Of a stretch of 64,000 bases of DNA, positions 45,776-54,012 are shown piece after piece. How positions within the stretch are numbered: the first letter of the stretch is position 1; each line of letters begins with the position of its first letter. The DNA is taken from the NCBI GenBank assembly GCA_002471275.1, contig DKPQ01000023.1, positions 62,001-126,000 of the forward strand, given 5' to 3'. The position numbers were made by a program, and so were the translations under genes. A model generated the notes under the pieces. That model was not told where the DNA came from. It did no database searches and saw nothing but the letters and a program-made list of their open reading frames with translations. The stretch comes from Flammeovirgaceae bacterium UBA7330 (GTDB lineage: Bacteria; Bacteroidota; Bacteroidia; Cytophagales; Cyclobacteriaceae).

Positions 45776-48085
45776 TTAAAACTCAGGTCTACCAGGTCCC
45801 TGGTATGGGGTTGCTCCGAATTGTCCCTTTCTTGGCTCTACATTAAGCAAACCCTTCTCAGTAGTTGTAGGAGCCTCTATAAATCCATAATATCGTCCCA
45901 TCCAGTAATCACGTAAAAACCCGGTCGGCTCCATAACCTGTCTCCCGGATCCTCCATCCAGATCAATGGCTCTGCGACTACCTCGCTTGACTGCTGATTC
46001 TCTTGGTGATATCGCTTTCAGACCTCCTTCATAGGATTTGTAACCCTCCTCGACAAATAGATCATCTCTATGCGAGTTGGTAAACTTATGTACCACACAA
46101 TCCAGGGTCCAGGCTCTCAGGTGTTTCACGCATTGCTCATTGTCAAAATCATTATTTGTATAAGCACCATAAGTGAAATTGAACCATGGAACATGCTCCA
46201 TACGCTTGATTTCATATGTTCTTTCCAGACTTCTCAGCAGAAACGACCGGGTCTCCGGATCATCAGTATACCTTAAGATGGTATTGTATGCTTCAAATGC
46301 CAGGTTATCGTCCCATGGAGCAAGAGTCGAAGGAGGAAATGTGTTTTTCTGCCTAAGTGTGTTGGTCAAATAACCCAGGTCGACCAATTCTTCAAAGCCT
46401 TCTTTAAAGTCATCATCTCCTGATAGCTTATAGGCTGCCTGAGTGAACGCCAGCGCTTCCAATCCATTGACACCCCGGTCGTTGTACCCATAAGGTCTTA
46501 GAAGATATTCAGGGTTCCACCTTCCCCAGCGTGTTGGCTTTCCATCCATATCTATCAGGACCCAATTGTTTTCCATGATATAGCGTGCGATCCTCACCAA
46601 ATGTTCCTTTGCCAACTCTTTTTCTTCTCCTTCAGCAATCAGATCATGAAATAGTGAGACAGCATAAAAATGAGCAATCACCTCATCACTGGAGGTATCC
46701 CCTTTCCAGTAAAACTTACCGTCTTTGGTTTCATACCATTTGGCAGGAAGACCTCCGGAACCATGTCGGCTTAGTCCGCCCTTATCTCCATCTTTAGAAT
46801 AAATGGCCCTGGCAAAAAATCCGTCAATTGGAGTAATACGCTCTAACCAGACCAGGGCTTTGAGTGCATCTATGGCTTCCTTTCGGGCCGTTTCGTCCCC
46901 AGTCACCTTGTACTTGAAGGTCATAGCTGCCAGATACGTGGCTGTATGTGCTCCGTCATTATCGCTCACAGACCGAATCCATTCACCATCACTTTTGTTC
47001 AAGGACTGAATAAACCCAAGCCTCTTATGTCCCCACTCATGAATATGACGTTCATAATAACCTGCCTTTTTTTGCAGTGTATAAGGCTCGTAGCTAATCA
47101 CACCAATACCTCCATCTGTTGCGATAAAAACCTGCTTTCCTGAAACGGTGATCTCATTTACCTTGTTGTCTGGCAACCAATGATCTGCTCCGAAATAATG
47201 CCATTCATCACCAATCTTCCTGACCGCACCTCTGGCTGTACCAATCCAAAGATCATTGTCAAAGCCTCGCGCCAGGGATGTTGTACTTTCAACGGGTAGG
47301 CCATCTTCTCCTTTGATGACATCGAGATTTGCGCCACGCAACTCACCCAGTCCTTTGTCTGTACTGATATATAATTTACTGCCAAAGCTCAACAGATCAT
47401 TGGTTTTGCCGAAAGGCAACTGCCCCCAATCAATAAAATCCGTGTTTACAATGTGTCCGTCAAACTGAACAAGCTCATTTCTGCGTAGCACATGCAGAGT
47501 ACCGCTATAGGAATCTATCCTGCTGATCGGTCCAAGTCTTACGGGGTCTGTGTGGACCTGTGTTCCATCTTCCATCAGGGTAGTAATATCACTGTTGAGA
47601 TATCCTCCTTCCGGTTTGATCGAAACCAGCTTATTGTTTTCCAACCGGTAAATATCCTCGACTGTGGCGGCATGCAACGTACCTAAATGAGTGCACAGGT
47701 CAACAATCAACAGATCAGATACTTTTTCCCAGGCCTTCCCGGTATAGCGGGATAATCCATTGCCAGTCAAGGCCCACAATTCACCATTCAGAGAGATCAA
47801 CCGGTTGATATCCTGAGGAGCTTTCTTTGCTAACTCAAGCTGATCATTGTTCAAAGAATATATTTGCGATCCCACTACGGTGAAGACCTGATCCTTCCAA
47901 ACTCCAATACTGGTAATTGGCTGATCAAATGGAATCTTCTTCGAAACTTCCTGAAGGTACACCTCATCAGCAATAGGCTTCCAAAACTTTTCGGAACCCT
48001 GAGCAAAAGCCCCCAGGGAGATTAAGGTCATTAAAAATCCAGTTATGATTTTTTTGAAAGGTCTTGTTGAAAGATTTCTAAGCAT
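45776..48085 (-). CDS. Propeller plus (alpha/alpha)-toroid secreted protein (family B, copy 4)
   Basis: The 769-residue protein has a signal peptide (core GFLMTLISLGAFA, cleavage near AQG). The propeller includes LWALTGNGLSRYTGKAW, LYISTDKGLGEL and LWIGTARGAVRK. The helical domain has SDNDGAHTATYLAAMTFKY, TSSDEVIAHF, DMDGKPTRWGRWNPEY (512-527), APWDDN and NSHR (670-673). It ends in DYWMGRYYGF plus a ~30-residue Gly/Pro-rich tail not seen in copies 1-3. It is the last gene of the operon 52683-45776, 69 bp after the aldolase gene. Confidence 0.65.
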   Translation of the reverse strand: MLRNLSTRPFKKIITGFLMTLISLGAFAQGSEKFWKPIADEVYLQEVSKKIPFDQPITSIGVWKDQVFTVVGSQIYSLNNDQLELAKKAPQDINRLISLNGELWALTGNGLSRYTGKAWEKVSDLLIVDLCTHLGTLHAATVEDIYRLENNKLVSIKPEGGYLNSDITTLMEDGTQVHTDPVRLGPISRIDSYSGTLHVLRRNELVQFDGHIVNTDFIDWGQLPFGKTNDLLSFGSKLYISTDKGLGELRGANLDVIKGEDGLPVESTTSLARGFDNDLWIGTARGAVRKIGDEWHYFGADHWLPDNKVNEITVSGKQVFIATDGGIGVISYEPYTLQKKAGYYERHIHEWGHKRLGFIQSLNKSDGEWIRSVSDNDGAHTATYLAAMTFKYKVTGDETARKEAIDALKALVWLERITPIDGFFARAIYSKDGDKGGLSRHGSGGLPAKWYETKDGKFYWKGDTSSDEVIAHFYAVSLFHDLIAEGEEKELAKEHLVRIARYIMENNWVLIDMDGKPTRWGRWNPEYLLRPYGYNDRGVNGLEALAFTQAAYKLSGDDDFKEGFEELVDLGYLTNTLRQKNTFPPSTLAPWDDNLAFEAYNTILRYTDDPETRSFLLRSLERTYEIKRMEHVPWFNFTYGAYTNNDFDNEQCVKHLRAWTLDCVVHKFTNSHRDDLFVEEGYKSYEGGLKAISPRESAVKRGSRRAIDLDGGSGRQVMEPTGFLRDYWMGRYYGFIEAPTTTEKGLLNVEPRKGQFGATPYQGPGRPEF

Positions 48086-48154
48086 TGCAAATTAGTTTAA
48101 TGATATTACCGTTTAATATACCCTCTGATTGAAGGGTCAGGCTACTTGCAAAGA

Positions 48155-49069
48155 CTACTTTAACCCCTGAATTTCTAATTCTTTGTTGATCACAAAGTCA
48201 ATGAGTTGATCCGCGATCTTTTGATGGGTTTCATCGAAGGATAAAATGGGTTTTCTGACATTGGGTGTTGGGTAAATCCCCTGTTTCCACAACATCCATT
48301 TGAAAAAATGAATGGAGATATCCAGGTGTTGATTGGAGAAGGCTAGTACTGGCAACAGCTTATTGAAGAGTGCTTTTGCCTGATCAATATCTCCTGCTTT
48401 ATAATCACTGAAAATCTTCGTATAAATGTGATGCATCCCTGTGGGCATAAATGCATGGACGCCCCGCTCCAGGGCTTCAGGCATTTGTGAGACCGCCCAT
48501 CCTCCACTGACATTCAACCTGCCCTCCGTCTGACGTAATATGCTCGAGTATTTGACTCCTGCCGGGACAGTTTCAACCTTCAGACACCTGAAAGCAGGAA
48601 CCTGATCGAATAGCTCCAGTATCAACTCATCAGGAAGCCCATAGCCATTGGGGTCCCAGTCCTGCAGCATGACCACTTCCGGATCATGATCCATTAAATT
48701 CAGGAAGTCCCCTTTGAATTGATCAGGCTCTTGAAAAGGGATCTGGACCAAAAAATGACGGCATCCAAGTGCCTGATAGGCCTTGATAATTTTTCCTGAA
48801 GATTGAATGTCCACATCTGCAGTCCCCGCAAATACCGGGACGGCATTGTTCACAACTTCCAACACCTTTTCTACCATCCCCAATTTTTCAGAATGGGTAA
48901 GTTTCTTTACTTCGGAGGCCATGGCAGGCACCAAAAACCCGGAAACACCAGCATCGAGGGCCATCCTCACATGATGGGCCAGGGCTTCCCTATCAACTTT
49001 ATCATCATGGGTAAAAGGAGTGTTGAGCACCGTAACGATGCCATGTAAAGGATAAAGTACTTTCATCAT
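48155..49069 (-). CDS. DHDPS/NAL-family protein with variant active site
   Basis: The 304-residue protein is a DHDPS-type barrel: HGIVTVLNTPFTHDDKVDREAL, GVSGFLVPAMASEVKKLTHSEK and VPVFAGTADVD. The Schiff-base Lys is expected in FRCLKVETVPAG. The usual YNxP motif with catalytic Tyr is replaced by MLQDWDPNGYG, so the chemistry may differ from classic aldolases. It probably acts on a keto acid made by the dehydrogenase and aminotransferase genes upstream in the same operon (23 bp gap). It is more divergent than the protein at 26361. Confidence 0.8.
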   Translation of the reverse strand: MMKVLYPLHGIVTVLNTPFTHDDKVDREALAHHVRMALDAGVSGFLVPAMASEVKKLTHSEKLGMVEKVLEVVNNAVPVFAGTADVDIQSSGKIIKAYQALGCRHFLVQIPFQEPDQFKGDFLNLMDHDPEVVMLQDWDPNGYGLPDELILELFDQVPAFRCLKVETVPAGVKYSSILRQTEGRLNVSGGWAVSQMPEALERGVHAFMPTGMHHIYTKIFSDYKAGDIDQAKALFNKLLPVLAFSNQHLDISIHFFKWMLWKQGIYPTPNVRKPILSFDETHQKIADQLIDFVINKELEIQGLK

Positions 49070-49092
49070 GACTCCTTTATTGACAGTCGCTA

Positions 49093-50322
49093 TTAACTAT
49101 TTACGGCATCCTGGATTTTATGAATGGCAGCAGCTATTAAGTCCATGTCTTCTTTGGTTCCCAACATCGCATGTTGCATGATCCAGACAGCATCTTCATA
49201 GCAAGCCTTTTCGCTTTCCGGACACGAAACATGGGTATAATCTACCTCCTCCGGTATGGCATAACACAGGAAGTTCTTTTTCTGGAACAAAGGCTGCTTA
49301 TAGAGAGGCTCGGGATAGCCCATAAAAGAAGGAACACCCTCCGCAGCCAACATATCCGCAAATTCTTTTTTCGGGAGGTTATTGAATTTTGACTTGTCGT
49401 ATTTGAAGATATAAATGTGATAGGTATGAAGTGTTTCACCCTTCCCTCTTTTTAATGGTTCTATACCTTCAATACTACTGAGTAAGCCATTGAGGTATTG
49501 ACCGTTTTCATCTCTTCGTCGGGTTTGGTCCTCCAGTCTTTCAAGCTGTTTCATTAACAAGGCTGCCTGGAGTTGTGTTATCCTGTAGTTGCAACCCAGA
49601 TTATGGTGCTCATACCATACGCCACCTTTTACACGACCGACATTGCGAAGGGAATTCATCATGTCATAAAGTGCTTCATCGTTGGTAACGACAATTCCTC
49701 CCTCCCCACTGGTGAGGTTTTTCGAGGATTGGAAACTAAAACTTCCAGCATCCCCAATACTTCCCAGCTTTTTACCTTTGTATTCACCACCATGGGCATG
49801 TGCAGCATCTTCGATGACCCGTAATCCATGCTTTTTAGCGATAGCCATGATGGCATCCATGTCACACGCCTGACCAGCAAAATGCACCGGAATGATGGCT
49901 TTTGTTTTTGGAGTAATGGCCGCTTCAATTTTAGAAGGATCGAGGTTGTAAGTATCCGGCTCTATATCAACAAAGACGGGAACACAGTTGGCTTCCAGGA
50001 TGATAGATGCACTTGCAATAAAAGTATATGGAGGTACAATCACCTCATCACCAGGCCTCACACCACAAGCGATCAATGCCAAACGCAGTGCTACCGAACC
50101 ATTTACACAGGAAATGGCATATTTCGTTCCGCAGTAGGCTGCATAGGCTTTTTCAAACTCTGCTACCAAACCCTTGCAATCCGGGTTTCCCCAGGCACCT
50201 GATTGGGCAACTGCCTGCACTGCCTGAATATCACTTTCATCAAAAATGGGCCATGAAAAGGACTTTTTGATCGTTTTTGGCCCACCATTGATGGCCAATT
50301 GTTCTTTTGTTTGTAAGCTCAT
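49093..50322 (-). CDS. DegT/DnrJ/EryC1/StrS-family PLP aminotransferase
   Basis: The 409-residue protein has the sugar aminotransferase fold. It starts KEQLAINGGPKTIKKSF, continues CVNGSVALRLALIACGVRPGDEVIVPPYTF, then VIEDAAHAHGGEYKG with the PLP-ring Asp. The internal aldimine Lys is in FSFQSSKNLTSGEGG. These enzymes move an amino group to a keto sugar. The Gfo/Idh/MocA dehydrogenase starts only 6 bp upstream, a pairing also found in kanosamine synthesis (NtdC-NtdA). In a glycan locus the pair might instead run in the catabolic direction; that is inference. Confidence 0.9.
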   Translation of the reverse strand: MSLQTKEQLAINGGPKTIKKSFSWPIFDESDIQAVQAVAQSGAWGNPDCKGLVAEFEKAYAAYCGTKYAISCVNGSVALRLALIACGVRPGDEVIVPPYTFIASASIILEANCVPVFVDIEPDTYNLDPSKIEAAITPKTKAIIPVHFAGQACDMDAIMAIAKKHGLRVIEDAAHAHGGEYKGKKLGSIGDAGSFSFQSSKNLTSGEGGIVVTNDEALYDMMNSLRNVGRVKGGVWYEHHNLGCNYRITQLQAALLMKQLERLEDQTRRRDENGQYLNGLLSSIEGIEPLKRGKGETLHTYHIYIFKYDKSKFNNLPKKEFADMLAAEGVPSFMGYPEPLYKQPLFQKKNFLCYAIPEEVDYTHVSCPESEKACYEDAVWIMQHAMLGTKEDMDLIAAAIHKIQDAVNS

Positions 50323-50328
50323 GGGTAA

Positions 50329-51336
50329 TTACTTAATATCTTTTGTATGCTGATAACACAATTTGATCGTTTCGAGAGATGATTCCGGCATACACATATG
50401 AGGTTTTTTGCCCTCGCGGATGCATGCGTAGAAATAATCGATCTCCTGATAAAATCCATCCGGACTATCTATTTCCTCCACATGAGTGATCTCATCATGC
50501 GTTGCCACCTGAATAGACTCCGGGGTTAAAGTAGAGTAAAAAATGCTTGCCTCTTCAAATTGGGCCGAAAACCCTGCCTGAAACGGGAAGGTTGAATGAA
50601 AGACATTACCTCCTTCTACCTTCACCCTGATCCCTAACTTATCGTAGGTCCAAAAAGCGCAGGTGTAGTCATTGTTGCTGAGATACCCGGGCATCGAGGT
50701 GCTTTCTATGCTATCGGGCTGGCCAAACAGATAATTGACCATGTCAATGTCATGGATCAACAGGTCAAACAATGCACCACCTGATGATCCAAAATCGGTT
50801 TGTTTTTCCTTCCATTGGCCCCAGGATGGAACCCCTGAAAAACGGGAAAGACTCAAAAATTTCAATGGACCATAGGTTTTTTCGTCAATCCATTGTTTGA
50901 GTCGCTGATATGGAGGCATAAATCGCACCACATGACCGACCATAAAAACACAGTTATTTTTATTGGCCAAATCAATCAGTTCCTGTCCTTCCTCTATATC
51001 GAGGGTCATGGGCTTTTCCAGGAAAACGTGCAATCCTTGTGAAAGCAGTTGTTTGGCCATGGAATAGTGCAGATCAGTATGCACACAAACATGCACAGCA
51101 TCTATGGCCTCATTGTCCAGGCATGTTTGTATATCAAGATATTTATTGATGGTTCCAAGTAAATCCTTGTCGATGCCCTCAATGGCAAAATTTCCTGTCT
51201 TGGAAGTCAGTTTTTGCTCAATGCCTTCGATGTCTTTGTCAATAATTGCAGCCAGCCTGAGCTGATCGTTCTTAATGATATTGACAGCATGGGTCATTCC
51301 CATAAATCCAAAGCCCACAATTGCGATATTCTGCAT
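50329..51336 (-). CDS. Gfo/Idh/MocA-family NAD(P)-dependent dehydrogenase
   Basis: The 335-residue protein has the Rossmann motif IVGFGFMGMTHAVN, the family signature HVFLEKPMTLDIEEGQEL, and the mid-domain GSSGGALFDLLIHDIDMVNYLFG with the catalytic-type Asp and His. It oxidises or reduces a sugar hydroxyl in the cytoplasm. The aminotransferase gene starts 6 bp downstream, so the two are probably consecutive steps. Position oxidised (C1, C3 or other) cannot be told from sequence. Confidence 0.9.
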   Translation of the reverse strand: MQNIAIVGFGFMGMTHAVNIIKNDQLRLAAIIDKDIEGIEQKLTSKTGNFAIEGIDKDLLGTINKYLDIQTCLDNEAIDAVHVCVHTDLHYSMAKQLLSQGLHVFLEKPMTLDIEEGQELIDLANKNNCVFMVGHVVRFMPPYQRLKQWIDEKTYGPLKFLSLSRFSGVPSWGQWKEKQTDFGSSGGALFDLLIHDIDMVNYLFGQPDSIESTSMPGYLSNNDYTCAFWTYDKLGIRVKVEGGNVFHSTFPFQAGFSAQFEEASIFYSTLTPESIQVATHDEITHVEEIDSPDGFYQEIDYFYACIREGKKPHMCMPESSLETIKLCYQHTKDIK

Positions 51337-51396
51337 GCTGTTGTTCTATTAATATTCTAGTCTACTGACTTGAAATTAGAAAAGGCTATCGAATTA

Positions 51397-52683
51397 TTAA
51401 AATTCAAATCGTCTCTGCATCCCAGGCATTTCTCCATGCGTGTTGATAGCAATAAAAGCCAGAACAGCTATTATCAACAGCAACAGCACGAAATTTCTTC
51501 CCCAGTTTTTGTTTTCTCCCACTGGTGAGAAAACCGGTTGGAGTTTCGGAATTACAATCAAAATCACAATCAAATTAACCAGATAAAGATATTGTTCTAT
51601 TCTGTAGGTGCTGATCAGGGCTCCTGTGATCAGCAGACTAAACAAGGTATAAAGGGCAAAGTGAGAAAAGAAGAATGTTTTTACCTCCTTATTTGAATAC
51701 TGAACCAGCTCATTGGGCTTTCTGAAGTGATAGTTTATCACAAAAAAAGCTGTATTGAGGAGTATAAGTGCCAATACCCCAATCTTGATGATCCAGGCAA
51801 TTTCAGTCACATCTCCGGATAGTAATTTTGCATATATTCCCTGGATCTTCTCAATACTGAAGGTCTGATCCCAGACAACAAACGGTATAAACAGTACCAC
51901 AAACAAAATAGGAATCAAATTTGAAGATTTGGTTTGGAGCTGATCGGAAGATTCCCAGCTGGAAGTAAAGGTGCCATAAGCCATCCCTAGACCTCCAAAA
52001 AAGCCCAGTGAATATTCCATCACATTCCAGAAATTGAATGAGATCCCGGATACATTTCCCAGCACCTGGAGAAAATCACCAAAAGCAAATCCAAATCCTC
52101 CTCCCAGTCCGGAAAACACAGCCACCCTTAACGCAGAGCTAAAATCATAATGTTTTGTAAACCACAAAAGAAAGGCCCCTACTCCCAGACATGCTGCCCA
52201 AACTTCTGACCTGGGTGGGGTCATAAACCACTCCCACTCTATAATGATAAAGAAATAGCAAACGATAGCACTTGCTACTGATCCGGTGAAAAGTGATAGC
52301 CAATTGACTTTTTTAGCTTTTGAATCTACCAATACAAGTCCAAACAGCCCACCTCCAACAAAACCGTATAATCCACCAATGACAAAAAGCATCAGGAGCC
52401 CGTAGTAGACATTAACGAAGTCTGTTCCCCTTCCATAACCTACTACCACACCGTAACTCATCAGTCCACCAAGCCCCCACCCGATGGCTGCGGCCATTGT
52501 AGCTTTAAAAAGCTTGCTGTTCCAATCGACTCTTCCGGATAAAAGGATGATAACAAGTGCTCCCACTGCCCCTGCCCATGCAGCGCCTTGTTCATGACCA
52601 AACTGGCCCCTGATGGCCCAGTTAGTCCCTAAAGTCATCCCTACGATTATCAGATTTAATAGAAGTTGTTTGTTCTTCATCAT
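51397..52683 (-). CDS. Uncharacterised polytopic membrane protein
   Basis: The 428-residue protein has about 12 hydrophobic segments, many Gly-rich (GLGGLMSYGVVVGYG, YGFVGGGLFGLVLV, GLGGGFGFAFGDFL). The N-terminus carries a conserved-looking RGQFGHEQGAAWAGA. It has a moderately charged loop near residues 245-255. I do not recognise the family. As first gene of the minus-strand operon leading to the dehydrogenase, aminotransferase, aldolase and family B gene, it could be a transporter or membrane-bound enzyme for the same sugar. A second ATG sits one codon downstream of the start. Confidence 0.6.
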   Translation of the reverse strand: MMKNKQLLLNLIIVGMTLGTNWAIRGQFGHEQGAAWAGAVGALVIILLSGRVDWNSKLFKATMAAAIGWGLGGLMSYGVVVGYGRGTDFVNVYYGLLMLFVIGGLYGFVGGGLFGLVLVDSKAKKVNWLSLFTGSVASAIVCYFFIIIEWEWFMTPPRSEVWAACLGVGAFLLWFTKHYDFSSALRVAVFSGLGGGFGFAFGDFLQVLGNVSGISFNFWNVMEYSLGFFGGLGMAYGTFTSSWESSDQLQTKSSNLIPILFVVLFIPFVVWDQTFSIEKIQGIYAKLLSGDVTEIAWIIKIGVLALILLNTAFFVINYHFRKPNELVQYSNKEVKTFFFSHFALYTLFSLLITGALISTYRIEQYLYLVNLIVILIVIPKLQPVFSPVGENKNWGRNFVLLLLIIAVLAFIAINTHGEMPGMQRRFEF

Positions 52684-52909
52684 AACTTTGGGTTATTACT
52701 CTTAAGATTGATCAGATGCCTACAGATCAGATCCACCTATTATACATTACGAATCCCTAATTAGGCTATCGATCTGAATAATATGGCTTGTAAGGCACTT
52801 TCAGTAAAGGATTTAATAGCGTTATGAACCATCATTAATCTCTCTCCCGTCGTAACATAAATATTTTCCATCTGGCGTAGTCCGAATATATAGTCTTCTA
52901 GTATTTAGG

Positions 52910-53935
52910 ATGACAGCATTTGATAATAAGCAGATGGATTCTGAGCAATTATTTGAGAAACTAATAAACAATGAGATTACACGGGAGGAGTTCGAAACTC
53001 TTCTGAGGAATCTTGATGACCCTCAATTGGTTGCCAAGTACGACGCCTATTTGGAGAATCTATTTTTACAGGAGATTGAATCATCTATTCAGGAAAATGA
53101 GACCGGGCCACAACCAACCCCGTTAAAAAAGTCTCATGCTACAACCACAATATCCTCAGCCAAAAGTTTTAGAAAGTATTATTCTATTGCAGCAACACTC
53201 CTGGTGCTAACAAGCATTGGGTATTATATCCTGCTGGTCATGCCATCCGTGGCTGATGAAAACCAAGAGGCTGCTTTAGAAGAAAACACGAATTCACTGA
53301 TCATCAAAAACACGCCCAACAAGCGTATGTTTAGGACCAGGCTCGCTGACGGCAGTTTTGTACACCTCAACGCAGTCAGCAGCATATCATACCCTAGGAA
53401 ATTCGATGGCACCACACGAGAGGTTGAGATTATTGGAGAGGCCTACTTTGATGTAAAAAGAGAAGAAGACAGACCATTTACCATAAAAGTAAAAGACTAT
53501 AGAGTTGAAGTGCTTGGCACATCTTTCAATATCAGAGCATACGATGATGAGGAAACTTTCTCAGTAACTGTCGAGACCGGATCTGTTAAAGTGGAGTTTC
53601 AGGATCAAACCGAACCCGTAACCCTAACTGAAAACCAAAAACTCCTTTTCTCACCCTCAAATCATCAGATGAAAATTCTGGAGGTAAATCCGGAAGATGA
53701 GCTAAGCTGGAGAAAAGGCATCCTAAGATTTGATTCTACTCCTATGAAAGATGTAGAGAAGATGCTTGAAAGGTGGTATGGGGTTGAAGTAATTATTGAG
53801 GATGATGCGATTTATAAAAAGTCATTGACAGGCATTCATCAAAACGAAAATATTAAGTCAGTCCTTGAGTCATTGACTTTTGCCACCGGCACAAAATATT
53901 CAATCAAAAACAATAAAATAATCATTAAAAACTAA
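52910..53935 (+). CDS. FecR-family anti-sigma factor
   Basis: The 341-residue protein has a cytoplasmic helical N-domain (~1-60) and one transmembrane helix (about 90-111). A periplasmic FecR domain follows (~137-236, LADGSFVHLNAVSSISYPRKF, VEIIGEAYFDVKREEDRPFTIKVKDYRVEVLGTSFNI), and a DUF4974-type C-domain (~270-341, FDSTPMKDVEKMLERWYGVEVII). It senses ligand-loaded SusC through its STN domain and controls an ECF sigma factor. No sigma gene is beside it, which is unusual. It lies 77 bp before the SusC gene and is divergent from the 52683 operon. Confidence 0.9.
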   Translation: MTAFDNKQMDSEQLFEKLINNEITREEFETLLRNLDDPQLVAKYDAYLENLFLQEIESSIQENETGPQPTPLKKSHATTTISSAKSFRKYYSIAATLLVLTSIGYYILLVMPSVADENQEAALEENTNSLIIKNTPNKRMFRTRLADGSFVHLNAVSSISYPRKFDGTTREVEIIGEAYFDVKREEDRPFTIKVKDYRVEVLGTSFNIRAYDDEETFSVTVETGSVKVEFQDQTEPVTLTENQKLLFSPSNHQMKILEVNPEDELSWRKGILRFDSTPMKDVEKMLERWYGVEVIIEDDAIYKKSLTGIHQNENIKSVLESLTFATGTKYSIKNNKIIIKN

Positions 53936-54012
53936 ACTATATGAATAAAAACGGACAGAAGAAACCAATTTTTAATCCAATTACAAACGCTTAATAATTT
54001 AAACACTAAACT

